Assembly: GCF_014323705.1 (NCBI RefSeq)
Contig: NZ_JABVEC010000010.1
Coordinates: 1-64,000 of the forward strand
Direction of reading: 5' to 3'
DNA from: Actinomadura alba
GTDB taxonomy: Bacteria > Actinomycetota > Actinomycetes > Streptosporangiales > Streptosporangiaceae
Length of the DNA stretch: 64,000 nucleotides
Both the position numbers and the translations under genes were made by a program. Position 1 is the first letter of the stretch; the number at the start of each line of letters is the position of its first letter. Below the pieces are notes generated by a model that searched no databases, had not been told where the DNA came from, and saw nothing but the letters and a program-made list of their open reading frames with translations. Positions 1 to 8,318 of this stretch are shown piece by piece.

Positions 1-152
1 CCAAATATGGCCCGGTGTCCTACTGTGGATCTCACCCACCGGCCACTGGTACCTCGTCGGCCCCGACCCCTGATCGGCCACCGGGGACGACCCCGGACCA
101 TGCTCCAGCGCAAGTGACCAGAGTGCCTCGGCGCACGCGGCACAATTTGGGC

Positions 153-542
153 GTGGACCGAAGCGTGCGAGAGCACATCGCCGATCTCGATGGCGGGGGC
201 CGGCGAGTTCGTGAGCTGGCAGCCGCCTATCTGGGTGATTGGCTCATAGGTGCGTGCCGAAGCCGGTCGGATACAGGCGGCGTCGTCAACGCTCTGGTCG
301 GCGCTCTTCTACGAGAGGCCGACGCCGACGTTCAAGAAGAGATCGCTCACTCGCTGGGGTCTCTGGTCGAGTATGGGGTCGTTCCCGATCAAATCGTCGA
401 GCCGTTGGCCACGCGTCTGCCCTCGCTCGGTGCTGGAGCAGCGGAACACATCGCAGGCGTTCTCGAAGCCGCCTCATGGCAGAAGGTGAAGAAGCCCGGA
501 CCGCTCGCTGCCGGTTTCTGGTGGAATGTAGCGACGTTGTGA
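153..542 (+). CDS. HEAT-like repeat protein, probably truncated
   Basis: The 129-residue product is almost wholly helical. Alternating hydrophobic and charged helices (VRELAAAYLGDWLI, VVNALVGALLREA, VQEEIAHSLGSLV, IVEPLATRLPSL) look like short HEAT/Armadillo repeats. GTG 153 is taken because coding character begins there; the same frame stays open to a GTG at 15, but that extension is Pro/Thr-rich and unconvincing. After the EAAS motif the last 21 residues lose the pattern, and the frame stops just before the kinase gene, so the 3' end may have been lost in a rearrangement. Function is unknown; a scaffold role is only a guess. Confidence 0.45.
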   Translation: MDRSVREHIADLDGGGRRVRELAAAYLGDWLIGACRSRSDTGGVVNALVGALLREADADVQEEIAHSLGSLVEYGVVPDQIVEPLATRLPSLGAGAAEHIAGVLEAASWQKVKKPGPLAAGFWWNVATL

Positions 543-562
543 TTTTCCGTAGCGGGGGGCCG

Positions 563-2533
563 GTGGCGACGGTGCACAGTGGTTGGGAGTTGGCCGGCCG
601 GTACCGGCTGGAGGCGCCGCTGGGCCGGGGTGGGATGGGCGAGGTGTGGAGGGGGGTCGATCTGCGGCTGCGGCGACCGGTTGCGGTGAAGATCCTGCCG
701 TTGACGATCGCGGCTGAACGAATTGGCGTGGCCCGGTTCCGGCGGGAGGCCGAGATCGCCGCGGCGTTGAACCATCCGGGGGTCACTACGGTGTTCGACA
801 TTGACGAGCACCAGTACGGGGACCAGCATCTGCTGTTTCTGGTGATGGAGCTGATGCAGGGTCAGGATCTGTCTGTGGTGCTGGCCGGACATTCCGGCGG
901 GATGCCCGTCGAGCGGGTGCTAGATGTGGCCGCGCAGATCCTCGACGCGCTGTCGGTCGCGCACAAGCAGGGCGTGGTGCATCGTGATATCAAACCGGCC
1001 AACCTATTCCTGGTGGCGGGCGGGCGGGTGAAGATCTGCGACTTCGGGATCGCCCGCCTCGCCGACGCCACGAAGATCACCGCCACCGGGTCTTCGGCGG
1101 GGACCCCGCTGTACATGGCGCCGGAGCAGATCCAGGGCCGGAAGGTGGACCAGCGCACCGACCTGTACGCCCTCGGCTGCGTCCTGTACGAACTGCTCAC
1201 CGGGACCACCTGGGTCGAGACCGGCTCCGGTGTCGCCGCGATCCTCTACCAGCACCTCGACCAGCCCCCGGCGCCGCCGAAATCGTTGCGTCCGGAGATC
1301 CCCGACCATCTCAACGCGCTGGTGCTGGACCTGCTGGCCAAACAACCCGACGACCGGCCCCAGGACGCCGCGTCCGTCGCCGAACGCCTGCGCCGGTTCT
1401 CTGACGAGCCGCATCAGGTGCGGGGAAGCCAATCCGGTCCAGCAGAGGTGATCGACACCCCGGACACGCCTGCGGCAGACGGGACACCGCCCCTGCGTGT
1501 ACAGCCGGTTGCGCCGCGACCAGAGCAAACCGCCCCTGCGCTGACGATGACAACTCCGCCCGCCCTGGGCCGGATCCGGCGCCGCACCGTTGTCTTCGGT
1601 GGTCTCGGGGCAGCCGCCCTCGCCGGCATCCCCGCAGCGTTGTTGCTGCTAGAAACCGAATCCGCCAGCCTCAACGGCCACACCGACAGCGTCAACTCGG
1701 TGGCGTTCAGTCCGGACGGCAAGACCCTCGCCACCGCCAGCGACGACAACAGTGCCCGATTGTGGGACGTGGCCACCGGCCGCAACACCGCCACCCTCAA
1801 CGGCCACACCAGCGACGTCTTTTCGGTGGCGTTCAGCCTGGACGGCAAGACCCTCGCCACCGGCAGCTACGACAACACCGCCCGGGTGTGGGATGTGGTC
1901 ACCGGCCGCAACACCGCCACCCTCAACGGCCACGCCGGCAGCGTCTTGTCGGTGGCGTTCAGTCCGGACGGCAAGACCCTCGCCACCGGCAGCGCCGACA
2001 ACACCGCCCGATTGTGGGATGTGGCCGACGGCCGCACCACCGCCACCCTCACCAGCAACATCAACTGGGTGGTCTCTTCGGTGGCGTTCAGTCCGGACGG
2101 CAAGACCCTCGCCACCGGCAGCCGGGCCACCGCCTGGCTGTGGGATGTGGTCACCGGCCGCAACACCGCCACCTTCACCGGCCACACCGACCGGGTCTCT
2201 TCGGTGGCGTTCAGCCTGGACGGCAAGACCCTCGCCACCGGCAGTTGGGACAACACCGCCCGGGTGTGGGATGTGGTCACCGGCCGCACCACCGCCACAT
2301 TCACCGGCCACACCGACTGGGTCTCTTCGGTGGCGTTCAGCCGGGACAGCAAGACCCTCGCCACCGGTAGCAACGACAACACCGCCCGGGTGTGGGATGT
2401 GGCCACCGGCCGCACCACCGCCACCCTCAACGGCCACACCGACCGGGTCTCCTCGGTGGCGTTCAGCCTGGACGGCAAGACCCTCGCCACCGGCGGTTGG
2501 GACAACACCGCCCGGCTGTGGGAGATCAGATGA
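563..2533 (+). CDS. Ser/Thr protein kinase fused to a seven-repeat WD40 propeller
   Basis: A membrane-anchored Hanks-type kinase of 656 residues. The kinase domain (about 12-270) carries GRGGMGEV, VAVK (Lys43), HRDIKPAN (Asp142), DFG (Asp160) and APEQ, so it should be active. A Pro/Thr-rich linker leads to one hydrophobic helix (about 342-362). Seven WD40 repeats of exactly 42 residues (about 369-656) follow, ending in LWEIR, enough for one closed propeller. By topology the propeller would lie outside the membrane as a sensor or docking surface; this is inferred from domain order. GTG 563 follows a G-rich ribosome site and just precedes the GRYRLEAPLG motif; GTG 521, 539 and 572 are alternatives. 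The repeats are near-identical in DNA. Confidence 0.9.
   Translation: MATVHSGWELAGRYRLEAPLGRGGMGEVWRGVDLRLRRPVAVKILPLTIAAERIGVARFRREAEIAAALNHPGVTTVFDIDEHQYGDQHLLFLVMELMQGQDLSVVLAGHSGGMPVERVLDVAAQILDALSVAHKQGVVHRDIKPANLFLVAGGRVKICDFGIARLADATKITATGSSAGTPLYMAPEQIQGRKVDQRTDLYALGCVLYELLTGTTWVETGSGVAAILYQHLDQPPAPPKSLRPEIPDHLNALVLDLLAKQPDDRPQDAASVAERLRRFSDEPHQVRGSQSGPAEVIDTPDTPAADGTPPLRVQPVAPRPEQTAPALTMTTPPALGRIRRRTVVFGGLGAAALAGIPAALLLLETESASLNGHTDSVNSVAFSPDGKTLATASDDNSARLWDVATGRNTATLNGHTSDVFSVAFSLDGKTLATGSYDNTARVWDVVTGRNTATLNGHAGSVLSVAFSPDGKTLATGSADNTARLWDVADGRTTATLTSNINWVVSSVAFSPDGKTLATGSRATAWLWDVVTGRNTATFTGHTDRVSSVAFSLDGKTLATGSWDNTARVWDVVTGRTTATFTGHTDWVSSVAFSRDSKTLATGSNDNTARVWDVATGRTTATLNGHTDRVSSVAFSLDGKTLATGGWDNTARLWEIR
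1669..2533 (+). repeat. Seven tandem 126-bp repeats encoding WD40 blades
   Basis: Each unit encodes 42 residues on the pattern LNGHTxxVxSVAFSxDGKTL followed by an ATGS-to-LWDV stretch. Much of each unit is identical in nucleotides, including synonymous sites. The fourth unit differs most: it begins LTSNINWVV, has lost the DNTAR motif and carries one compensating insertion and deletion. Homogenised units suggest recent duplication or gene conversion. Confidence 0.9.
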
Positions 2534-2579
2534 CCACCACCTCACCGTCTGCCCGGGTGCACTCGTGGCCTTTGGAGTC

Positions 2580-2900
2580 CCCGCAGATTCCATGAAGGCC
2601 GGTTTCTGTCCCACATGCCTCGGATCGGCCGGAGACGTAGACGATGCGGTTGCCGGCGGCCGCGAGGGCCTGGACCACGCTGATGACCGGCTGGTCCGGG
2701 GATGTCCTCGCCGACGTGGTCCCAGTCGTACGGGCCGCGGCAGCCCGGGGCGGTTTAGTCGCGGAGGGCGACGGGTCCATCGATGTCGACCAGGAACACG
2801 CCTGGGGCCGTGGCGTGGGGCGTCGGCTGGTCGAAGTGGGCGGCGCGGACCGCCAGGAGCCACCTCTCCACGGTGTCCTCGTCGGGCCGATCCGGTGCAC
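2580..2900 (-). pseudogene. Decayed polynucleotide-kinase-type HAD phosphatase gene
   Basis: Two minus-strand frames join into one recognisable protein. The first reads EDTVERWLLAVRAAHFDQPTP, then FLVDIDGPVALRD, then a stop codon, then RGPYDWDHVGEDIP. The second continues DQPVISVVQALAAAGNRIVYVSGRSE. LVDIDG matches the HAD catalytic DxD motif, and the VSGR segment resembles the polynucleotide kinase 3'-phosphatase family. One nonsense codon and one single-base frameshift (in a run of C residues between IP and DQP) break it, and the C-terminal half is missing. It lies tail-to-tail with the kinase gene. The family is recognised by eye and could be another HAD branch. Confidence 0.6.
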
Positions 2901-2956
2901 CCGTTGGCGGCCGGGCTTCTTGGTGTCCGTCTCAGATGCCTGGTTGTATGCCGGTT

Positions 2957-3862
2957 ATGAGGTCTTTGCGTGCGGCACTGATCCTGGCCCTTGGCGTGGC
3001 GGGCTGTGGTGACAAGCCGGCGACTGCCCCGTCTGCGACGATGCCCTCTGGTGGAGCGTCTCCCGCAGCGGCCTCCTGCCCCGAATCGGGAGTTGCGCTC
3101 TGGTCGCGTGAGCCGTCCACGATGAGGGATCTCAGGTCGCTGAGCATCGAGCTCTACAACTGCGGTCAACGTGTCCAGGTGCTGGCAGGCCATCCGAGGG
3201 TCAAGCTGCTGGATGCCCGGCTGAAGCCGATCAAGTTGGCCGTCGGACGCGGGGCGTCGTATGCGGCCACGGCAGAGCCCCACGATGGGCCTACGGCCGA
3301 ACTGAGTTTGAGACCTGGTGAGGTGGCTGCCGCGCGGATCTTCTGGCGCGATCAGGTGAGACAGGGGCGGAAGGGCACCGCTACCGCTCAGGTCTTGGAG
3401 ATCGCACCACGGCCGGGAGCACCGTTCGAGCGCCTCTCGGACGTCTCAATCGAATTGGGCACCATCCGTCGGCTCGGCATCGGCCCGTGGGAGAGGGTCC
3501 GTGAGGCCAACGGGGCCGAGGTGGGAGACAACGCCCCGCACTATGGCGACAACCACGCCTGGCAGCGGACCGTAGAGGTGGACGCGACCGGTCGGCTGGC
3601 AGGTGAGATGGCGGCCAGGAAGATCCGCCCCGCTTTGGAGCAGCTCCGCACCAAGGGAGGATTCACCGTCGACGCGGTGCGCACGACACTGCGGGGTCTG
3701 GGATTCTCGGGGAACTCCGATGGCGCGGCCGAGGCAGCGGACGGGGTCGCCTACGCGGTGTACCCGGGAGGAGGCTCCTGCGTCGCCGGTGTGCTCAAGC
3801 GAGACCGGTTGACGGTGAAGGTCGGGAGCGTGCGGCTGGAGGGTGGTTGTAGTGAGCCTTGA
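2957..3862 (+). CDS. Secreted lipoprotein, DUF4232-like
   Basis: The 301-residue product starts with a lipoprotein signal: MRSLR, a hydrophobic stretch and the lipobox LGVAGC. A short Ala/Pro/Ser-rich linker follows. The segment with CPESGVALW, LSIELYNCGQRVQVL and GHPRVKLLDA resembles DUF4232 cell-wall proteins, with two cysteines that could pair. The C-terminal half (QLRTKGGFTVDAVRTTLRGLGF to GSCVAGVLKRD) looks like a second small domain with another Cys pair. ATG 2957 gives the best signal peptide; ATG 2936 and 2948 are in frame. Function unknown; the mature protein would be on the outer face of the membrane. Confidence 0.75.
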   Translation: MRSLRAALILALGVAGCGDKPATAPSATMPSGGASPAAASCPESGVALWSREPSTMRDLRSLSIELYNCGQRVQVLAGHPRVKLLDARLKPIKLAVGRGASYAATAEPHDGPTAELSLRPGEVAAARIFWRDQVRQGRKGTATAQVLEIAPRPGAPFERLSDVSIELGTIRRLGIGPWERVREANGAEVGDNAPHYGDNHAWQRTVEVDATGRLAGEMAARKIRPALEQLRTKGGFTVDAVRTTLRGLGFSGNSDGAAEAADGVAYAVYPGGGSCVAGVLKRDRLTVKVGSVRLEGGCSEP

Positions 3863-3947
3863 TCGGCCAGGTCCATCAGGGTAGGACGCCTCGCCCTGGG
3901 CATCTGATCTCGCTGACCAATGCCATGATCGACGGCTGCCGTGTCGG

Positions 3948-3953
3948 CGACCC
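3948..3953. repeat. IS21 target-site duplication, left copy
   Basis: CGACCC immediately precedes the TGT left end of the insertion sequence; the identical hexamer immediately follows the right end at 6653-6658. A 6-bp duplication fits the 4-8 bp range known for the IS21 family. Confidence 0.75.
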
Positions 3954-3981
3954 TGTCGCCCGCCAGCGTCATGGGACCACC
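3954..3981. repeat. IS21 left terminal inverted repeat
   Basis: The left end carries TGTCGC, GCCAGCGT and ATGGGACCA in order. The reverse complement of the right end differs at positions 7, 8, 17 and 27 only. Confidence 0.85.
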
Positions 3982-4117
3982 CTGAGCGGTTTTCTGCCAC
4001 GGGCATGGGACCACCCGGTTGCCAGTGATGGGACCAGGCGGCGTGTCACGCCTCGGGTCTTGATCACTTTCGGTTACCGATCTCTCCAGGTCGTTGGACG
4101 ACGTGGGGGTTCGGGGG

Positions 4118-5749
4118 ATGGCGTTCCGGGAGGTTGCCGTGATCGAAGTGCGTGAGGTGCTGCGGGCCTGGCTGTCGGGGGTCGGGTTGCGGAAGGTTGC
4201 CGAGCAGGCGGGGGTGGACCGCAAGACCGCCCGCCGGTATGTCGAGGCCGCCCAAGAGGCCGGGCTCGCCCGTGAGGGCGATGCTGGTCAGTTGACCGAT
4301 GAGCTGATCGGCCAGGTCGTGGAGGCGGTCCGGCCGGCCCGGCCGGGCGGGCGCGGAGCAGCGTGGGAGTCCCTGTCGGTGCAGCATGCCCAGATCGAGG
4401 CGTGGGTGAAGAAGGACAAGCTGTCGGTGGTGAAGATCGGCATCTTGCTCGAGCGGCGGGGTGTGTTGGTGCCGTATCGGACGCTGCATCGGTTCTGCGT
4501 GGAACGCTGCGGGTTCGGCCGCACGGCTTCGACGGTCCGTGTCGCGGACGGGGAGCCGGGCGCCGAGTTGCAGATCGACTTCGCGCAGATGGGGTTGCTG
4601 TTGGATGCGTCGGCGGGACGCCGCCGGAGGGTGCACGCGCTGATCTTCACCGCTGTTTACTCCCGGCACATGTTCGTGTGGTTGACGTTCTCCCAGACGC
4701 TGGCCTGTGTGATCGCTGGGTGCGAGGCGGCGTGGCGGTTCTTCGGCGGGGTGTTCAAGGTGGTGATTCCCGACAACATGTCGGCGATCGTCGCCGACGC
4801 TGACGCGGTGAACCCGCGGTTCACGGTGGGGTGGCTGGACTACGCCCAGCACGCCGGGTTCGCCACGGACACCACGCGGATCCGCCATCCCAAGGACAAG
4901 CCGAGGGTCGAGCGGATGGTGCAGTACGTGCGCGGCAACTTCTTCGCCGGGGAGAAGTTCGCTGATCTGGCCGATGCCCAGGCCCGGGTGGAGGCGTGGT
5001 GCCGTGATATCGCCGGGCAGCGCGTCCATGGCACCATCCAGGCCCACCCTGCCGAGGTGTTCCTGGCCGCCGAGGCCGCAGCGCTGCTGGCGCTGCCCGG
5101 CCCCTATGACGTGCCGGTGTTCACGAAGGTGAAGGTGCACCGCGACTTCCACATCGAGGTCGGCAAGGCACTGTACTCGGCGCCGGCTGAGTTCCTCGGC
5201 CAGCAGGTCGATGCCCGCGCGGACTCGAGCCTGGTGAAACTGTTCCACCGCGGCAAGCTCATTAAGGTCCATCCCCGGCAAGCGCCCGGCGGCCGGTGGA
5301 CCGACCCGTCCGACCTGCCGGCCGAGAAATCCGGGTATGCGATGCGGGACGTCGAGTCGCTGGTCCGCAACGCCTTCAGGCACGGAGACAACGTCGGGAT
5401 CTATGCCGAACGGGTGCTGGACGACAAGCTTCCGTGGACCAAGATGCGGCAGGTCTACCGGCTGCTGGGGCTGGTGCGCCGTTACGGACCCGAACCGGTC
5501 GACGCCGCCTGCTCCCGAGCGCTGGAGCTCGACGTCGTCTCCGTCACCAAGATCGCCTCGATGCTGGAGAAGGCCACCGAGAACACCGCCCCGCTGCCAC
5601 CACCGCGGCCGGCCGCTGCCGCCGGGGCCCGGTTCGCCCGCGATCCCGGCGAGTTCGCCGTCCGCGGCGGCACCCAGCTGACCCTCGTCCGCAGCACCCC
5701 CGTCAGCGACGGGGCCGGCAGCGGAATCGACGACGGGCAGGCGAGCTGA
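4118..5749 (+). CDS. istA: IS21-family transposase IstA
   Basis: The 543-residue DDE transposase of the insertion sequence. An N-terminal helix-turn-helix (VGLRKVAEQAGVDRKTARRY, about residues 18-40) should bind the terminal repeats. The integrase core shows the first Asp in LQIDFAQMG, the second in VIPDNMSA and the Glu in KPRVERMVQYVRGNFF. A basic C-terminal region follows with YSAPAEFLGQQVDAR, typical of IstA. ATG 4118 lies after a G-rich stretch; TTG 4094 and GTG 4103 are alternatives. Its TGA overlaps the istB start codon (TGATG), so the two are translationally coupled. No disabling change is visible. Confidence 0.93.
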   Translation: MAFREVAVIEVREVLRAWLSGVGLRKVAEQAGVDRKTARRYVEAAQEAGLAREGDAGQLTDELIGQVVEAVRPARPGGRGAAWESLSVQHAQIEAWVKKDKLSVVKIGILLERRGVLVPYRTLHRFCVERCGFGRTASTVRVADGEPGAELQIDFAQMGLLLDASAGRRRRVHALIFTAVYSRHMFVWLTFSQTLACVIAGCEAAWRFFGGVFKVVIPDNMSAIVADADAVNPRFTVGWLDYAQHAGFATDTTRIRHPKDKPRVERMVQYVRGNFFAGEKFADLADAQARVEAWCRDIAGQRVHGTIQAHPAEVFLAAEAAALLALPGPYDVPVFTKVKVHRDFHIEVGKALYSAPAEFLGQQVDARADSSLVKLFHRGKLIKVHPRQAPGGRWTDPSDLPAEKSGYAMRDVESLVRNAFRHGDNVGIYAERVLDDKLPWTKMRQVYRLLGLVRRYGPEPVDAACSRALELDVVSVTKIASMLEKATENTAPLPPPRPAAAAGARFARDPGEFAVRGGTQLTLVRSTPVSDGAGSGIDDGQAS

Positions 5750-6591
5750 TGGCCACGACCAACAAACCGGCCAAGTCCACAGTGACCGACCCCATCGGCC
5801 CGGAGCTCAAGCAGATCCTGCGGCACCTCAAGCTCGGCAAGATGCTCGACACCCTGCCCGAGCGGCTCGCCCTGGCCAAACAGCAGCACCTGGGGCACGC
5901 CGACTTCCTCGAGCTCGTCCTGGCCGACGAGCACTCCCGCCGCGAAGCCAAGTCCGCCCAACTGCGGTCCCGCACCGCCGGGCTGGACCCCGGCATGCGC
6001 CTCGATACCTGGGATGAGACCGCCGCCGTCCACTACGACCGGCAACTGTGGAACGAACTCACCTCATTGCGATTCCTCGACGGCCCACATGGGGCGCTCG
6101 TCCTGGGACCGGTCGGCGTCGGCAAGACACACCTGGCCAGTGCACTCGGGCACATCGCCATCCGGCGACGGCGGACCGTGCACGCCTCCCGGGCCGACAA
6201 GCTCTTCAAACGACTCAAGGCCGCCCGCCTCGACAACACCCTCGAAGCCGAGATGCGCCGCCTCGCCCACGTCGAGCTGCTGATCATCGACGACTTCGCG
6301 CTCCAAGGACTGGACTCCGTCGAGACCACCGACTTCTACGAGCTGGTAGTCGAGCGGCACCGCAAAGCCGCGACCGTGGTGACCTCCAACCGGGAACCGG
6401 CCGAGTGGCTGGCCATGATGGCCGACCCCCTACTCGCTCAGTCCGCCGTCGACCGGCTCACCTCCACCGCCCACGAACTCATCGTCGAAGGCGAGTCCTA
6501 CCGGCAACGCCAACGACCCTCACACCACAACCAGCCCACCGACACCGGCGTGTTCGTTGACGCCAAGAACGGAGATCACCATGCTCGATGA
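5749..6591 (+). CDS. istB: IS21-family helper ATPase IstB
   Basis: The 280-residue AAA+ ATPase that assembles on target DNA and activates IstA in this family. Walker A is GPVGVGKTHLASALG (about residues 121-135) and Walker B is ELLIIDDFAL. Sensor-like VVTSNREPAEW and the SAVDRLTSTAHELIVEGESYRQR tail match IstB. The ATG overlaps the istA stop by one base. Length and motifs are normal, so the transposition pair appears functional. Confidence 0.93.
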   Translation: MATTNKPAKSTVTDPIGPELKQILRHLKLGKMLDTLPERLALAKQQHLGHADFLELVLADEHSRREAKSAQLRSRTAGLDPGMRLDTWDETAAVHYDRQLWNELTSLRFLDGPHGALVLGPVGVGKTHLASALGHIAIRRRRTVHASRADKLFKRLKAARLDNTLEAEMRRLAHVELLIIDDFALQGLDSVETTDFYELVVERHRKAATVVTSNREPAEWLAMMADPLLAQSAVDRLTSTAHELIVEGESYRQRQRPSHHNQPTDTGVFVDAKNGDHHAR

Positions 6592-6624
6592 CAGCACCAG
6601 GTGGTCCCTTCCTCGTGGCAACCC

Positions 6625-6652
6625 GCTGGTCCCATCACGCTGGCAAGCGACA
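6625..6652. repeat. IS21 right terminal inverted repeat
   Basis: Inverted partner of 3954-3981, containing TGGTCCCAT, ACGCTGGC and GCGACA. Confidence 0.85.
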
Positions 6653-6658
6653 CGACCC
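6653..6658. repeat. IS21 target-site duplication, right copy
   Basis: CGACCC, identical to the hexamer at 3948-3953 on the other side of the element. Confidence 0.75.
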
Positions 6659-6853
6659 CTCGACAGTCACCTGCTCGGCTGCGAATTCGACGTACACCGG
6701 CCGGCCGAACTCACCGAGTATCTGCGCGCACTCGGCGCCCGCCTCACCCGCGCCGCGGGCGGCCGAGCCGGACCCGACGCGAAGCAGGGTTCGCGGAAAA
6801 GCCTGACCGGATCGGGCCGATTTGCATGCGCGTCAGGCGATTGTCTCCGCTGA
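6653..6853 (+). pseudogene. Remnant of the frame interrupted by the IS21 element, possibly a WYL-regulator tail
   Basis: The frame beginning in the target duplication reads RPLDSHLLGCEFDVHRPAEL, then TEYLRALGARLTRAA, and loses coding character before its TGA at 6851. Deleting the element plus one hexamer joins this frame to 3885-3953 (ASDLADQCHDRRLPCRRP) without a stop. The hydrophobic-P-EL-LxxLxxRL pattern resembles the C-terminal helix of WYL-domain transcriptional regulators, but that is a weak resemblance. The upstream part has a stop at 3882, so this was probably a remnant before the insertion. Confidence 0.35.
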
Positions 6854-6864
6854 AGTGGGCATCC

Positions 6865-7116
6865 ATGATGTCGACCATGAGTCGAGAAGAACGCCGTCGA
6901 CGCCTGCAAGCCCAGCGCGACGCGGGGGGAAGGACGTTCACCGACAACCTTCGCCACCTGTTCAGGACGCCGGTTCTGCTGCTCCAGCTCCTCGTGGTCA
7001 TGGGTGTCATAAGCGCCGTGTGCGTGTTGCTGCTCCCCGCCGACTGGGAAGGCATTGCCATTTCCGCCATCGGCATCCCGGTCACGGCTCTTTTGATCGG
7101 ACGGTCGGTCCGCTGA
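6865..7116 (+). CDS. Small two-helix membrane protein
   Basis: An 83-residue protein with a basic N-terminus (MSREERRRRLQAQRD) and two hydrophobic helices: VLLLQLLVVMGVISAVCVLLL and GIAISAIGIPVTALLIG. Positive charges precede the first helix, so the N-terminus should be cytoplasmic. Three ATG codons (6865, 6868, 6877) are possible and the exact start is uncertain. I do not recognise a family. It converges with the minus-strand gene ending at 7138. Confidence 0.6.
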   Translation: MMSTMSREERRRRLQAQRDAGGRTFTDNLRHLFRTPVLLLQLLVVMGVISAVCVLLLPADWEGIAISAIGIPVTALLIGRSVR

Positions 7117-7137
7117 ACGTACGGTCGTCAGAGTCGC

Positions 7138-7443
7138 TCAAGAGCCCGGCAGGTAGCGGTAGGCCACGCCATAGGCGATCCAGGTCCCCTCGGGCCGCGC
7201 GTTGAGTTCGTCGATCAGATCCGCGTCGATATCGACATCGAGCTCGTCCCGCCGCCCCAGGCGCAATGCCCATTGGGCCGGCGCGAACGCCCGTGCGAAC
7301 CAGCCTTCGGAATAGGCCTTCACCTCGGCGGTCGTCCGGAATCTCGCCGGATCGATGAACAGCACCTCTCCCGAATCCCGGACGAGGCGCGCCGACGGCG
7401 GCAACCAGCCCTCTCCGCTGGTCAGGCTCTCCCTGAAACCCAT
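7138..7443 (-). CDS. Hypothetical protein, 101 residues
   Basis: A soluble mixed alpha/beta protein rich in Asp and Arg near its C-terminus (RRDELDVDIDADLIDELNARPEGTWIAYGVAYRYLPGS). There is no signal peptide or membrane segment. The start ATG at 7443 begins MGFRESLTSGEGWLPPSARLV. Codon use is normal for the genome. I do not recognise the family. It lies in a run of small hypothetical genes upstream of the XRE/DUF397 pair. Confidence 0.55.
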   Translation of the reverse strand: MGFRESLTSGEGWLPPSARLVRDSGEVLFIDPARFRTTAEVKAYSEGWFARAFAPAQWALRLGRRDELDVDIDADLIDELNARPEGTWIAYGVAYRYLPGS

Positions 7444-7548
7444 CAGCTCTTCCTCAAAGCAACGGTGCGCCGTCAGGAACGCGATCCGTGACCCTCATGA
7501 CGGTGTGTTCTCCGTTCGGCCGATTGAAGAACGCGGGTGCGTCGCCCA

Positions 7549-8121
7549 TCAGCGCACCGAAGCCGCTGCCGCGTACTGCCTCAGCCGCGCCAGCAGTTCC
7601 GCGGGGTCACCGTGGACCTGGCGGATGTTGACGCAGAAAGGGGTTCCGGTCGCTTTCGCGGCGGCTCTCGTGTCGCGGACGACGCCGCGATCGGCGCCCG
7701 CCTCGGCGAGCTGCGACGGGGCGTACAGGCAGACGTGCCGTACCGAGAACACGCCTTTGGGCACATCGTGCAGTTCGACATGTTGGACCGCGTTCCACGG
7801 CAGCACGACCACGCGAGGCCGGCGGAGCCCACCGACCCGTAGCCATACCCGGTGCGCGTCCGCCGCGAGGTACGGGCCGGAGAAGGCGGTCGAGCGCAGC
7901 AGGTGCACGTACAGCAGCGTGTTGTAGAAGAGGAGTTGAGCGACGATCCCGATCGCCAATACATTGCCGATCAGGTCGAGATAGAGCACCGACAATACGA
8001 CGATCGCCAGCGTCAGCAGCGCGGAGATGACGATGTTCGGGCCGAAGATGGCGACGAGGCGGCCGACGCGGGGCCGAACGACCAATGGGGCGCTGTCGGG
8101 CACACGATCGGTCACCATCAT
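7549..8121 (-). CDS. Membrane protein with PH-like C-terminal domain
   Basis: Product of 190 residues. After an N-terminal stretch (VVRPRVGRL) come two adjacent membrane helices (IVISALLTLAIVVLSVLYL and VLAIGIVAQLLFYNTLLYVHL). A cytoplasmic beta-rich part follows with RVWLRVGGLRRPRVVVLPWNAV, GVFSVRHVCLYAP and a helical end; this topology resembles bacterial PH-domain membrane proteins. ATG 8121 is used. The same frame stays coding-like up to ATG 8271 (MAENMQLIQPIARLG), so a longer product is possible. Role unknown. Confidence 0.55.
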   Translation of the reverse strand: MMVTDRVPDSAPLVVRPRVGRLVAIFGPNIVISALLTLAIVVLSVLYLDLIGNVLAIGIVAQLLFYNTLLYVHLLRSTAFSGPYLAADAHRVWLRVGGLRRPRVVVLPWNAVQHVELHDVPKGVFSVRHVCLYAPSQLAEAGADRGVVRDTRAAAKATGTPFCVNIRQVHGDPAELLARLRQYAAAASVR

Positions 8122-8318
8122 GGGGCCATGATGTCCGGCACAGGTGTGGCCGACAACCCGGTCCTCGGCCGTTCGCATGGTCGGTCTCGGCGTCGTCCAC
8201 GCGTATTCGGTCAGTGCTGCGAGGTCGCCGAGGCGTGCTATCGGCTGAATCAGCTGCATGTTCTCGGCCATTGAGAAGAAGGGATGAGGAGCGGGGTCCA
8301 CCCAGGAGATGCCCACGC

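Larger units (their letters stand above)
3954..6652 (+). mobile_element. Complete IS21-family insertion sequence
   Basis: The 2699-bp element begins TGTCGC and ends GCGACA. Terminal inverted repeats of 28 bp (3954-3981 and 6625-6652) match at 24 positions. Further internal copies of TGGGACCA occur at both ends (near 4006, 4029 and 6600), as expected for the multiple transposase sites of IS21 elements. It encodes istA and istB in the usual order with overlapping stop and start codons. Both genes are intact and a 6-bp duplication flanks the element, so insertion was probably recent. It interrupts an open frame that can be rejoined across the site. Confidence 0.92.

Noticed and set aside
1669-2533. 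Regular repeats as a possible CRISPR or satellite array
   Set aside because: The units are 126 bp, in frame and encode WD40 blades; no spacers exist.
1752-2960. A 402-codon plus-strand frame overlapping the kinase
   Set aside because: Pro/Thr/Arg-rich frame-shifted shadow of the WD40 repeats with no family pattern.
1649-3283. A 544-codon minus-strand frame opposite the kinase gene
   Set aside because: Its repeated Gly/Glu/Ala pattern is only the antisense of the WD40 repeats; the plus-strand kinase motifs are unambiguous.
3859-4155. A 98-codon frame crossing the left end of the IS21 element
   Set aside because: It spans flank and inverted repeat, lacks coding bias and is interrupted in meaning by the insertion point.
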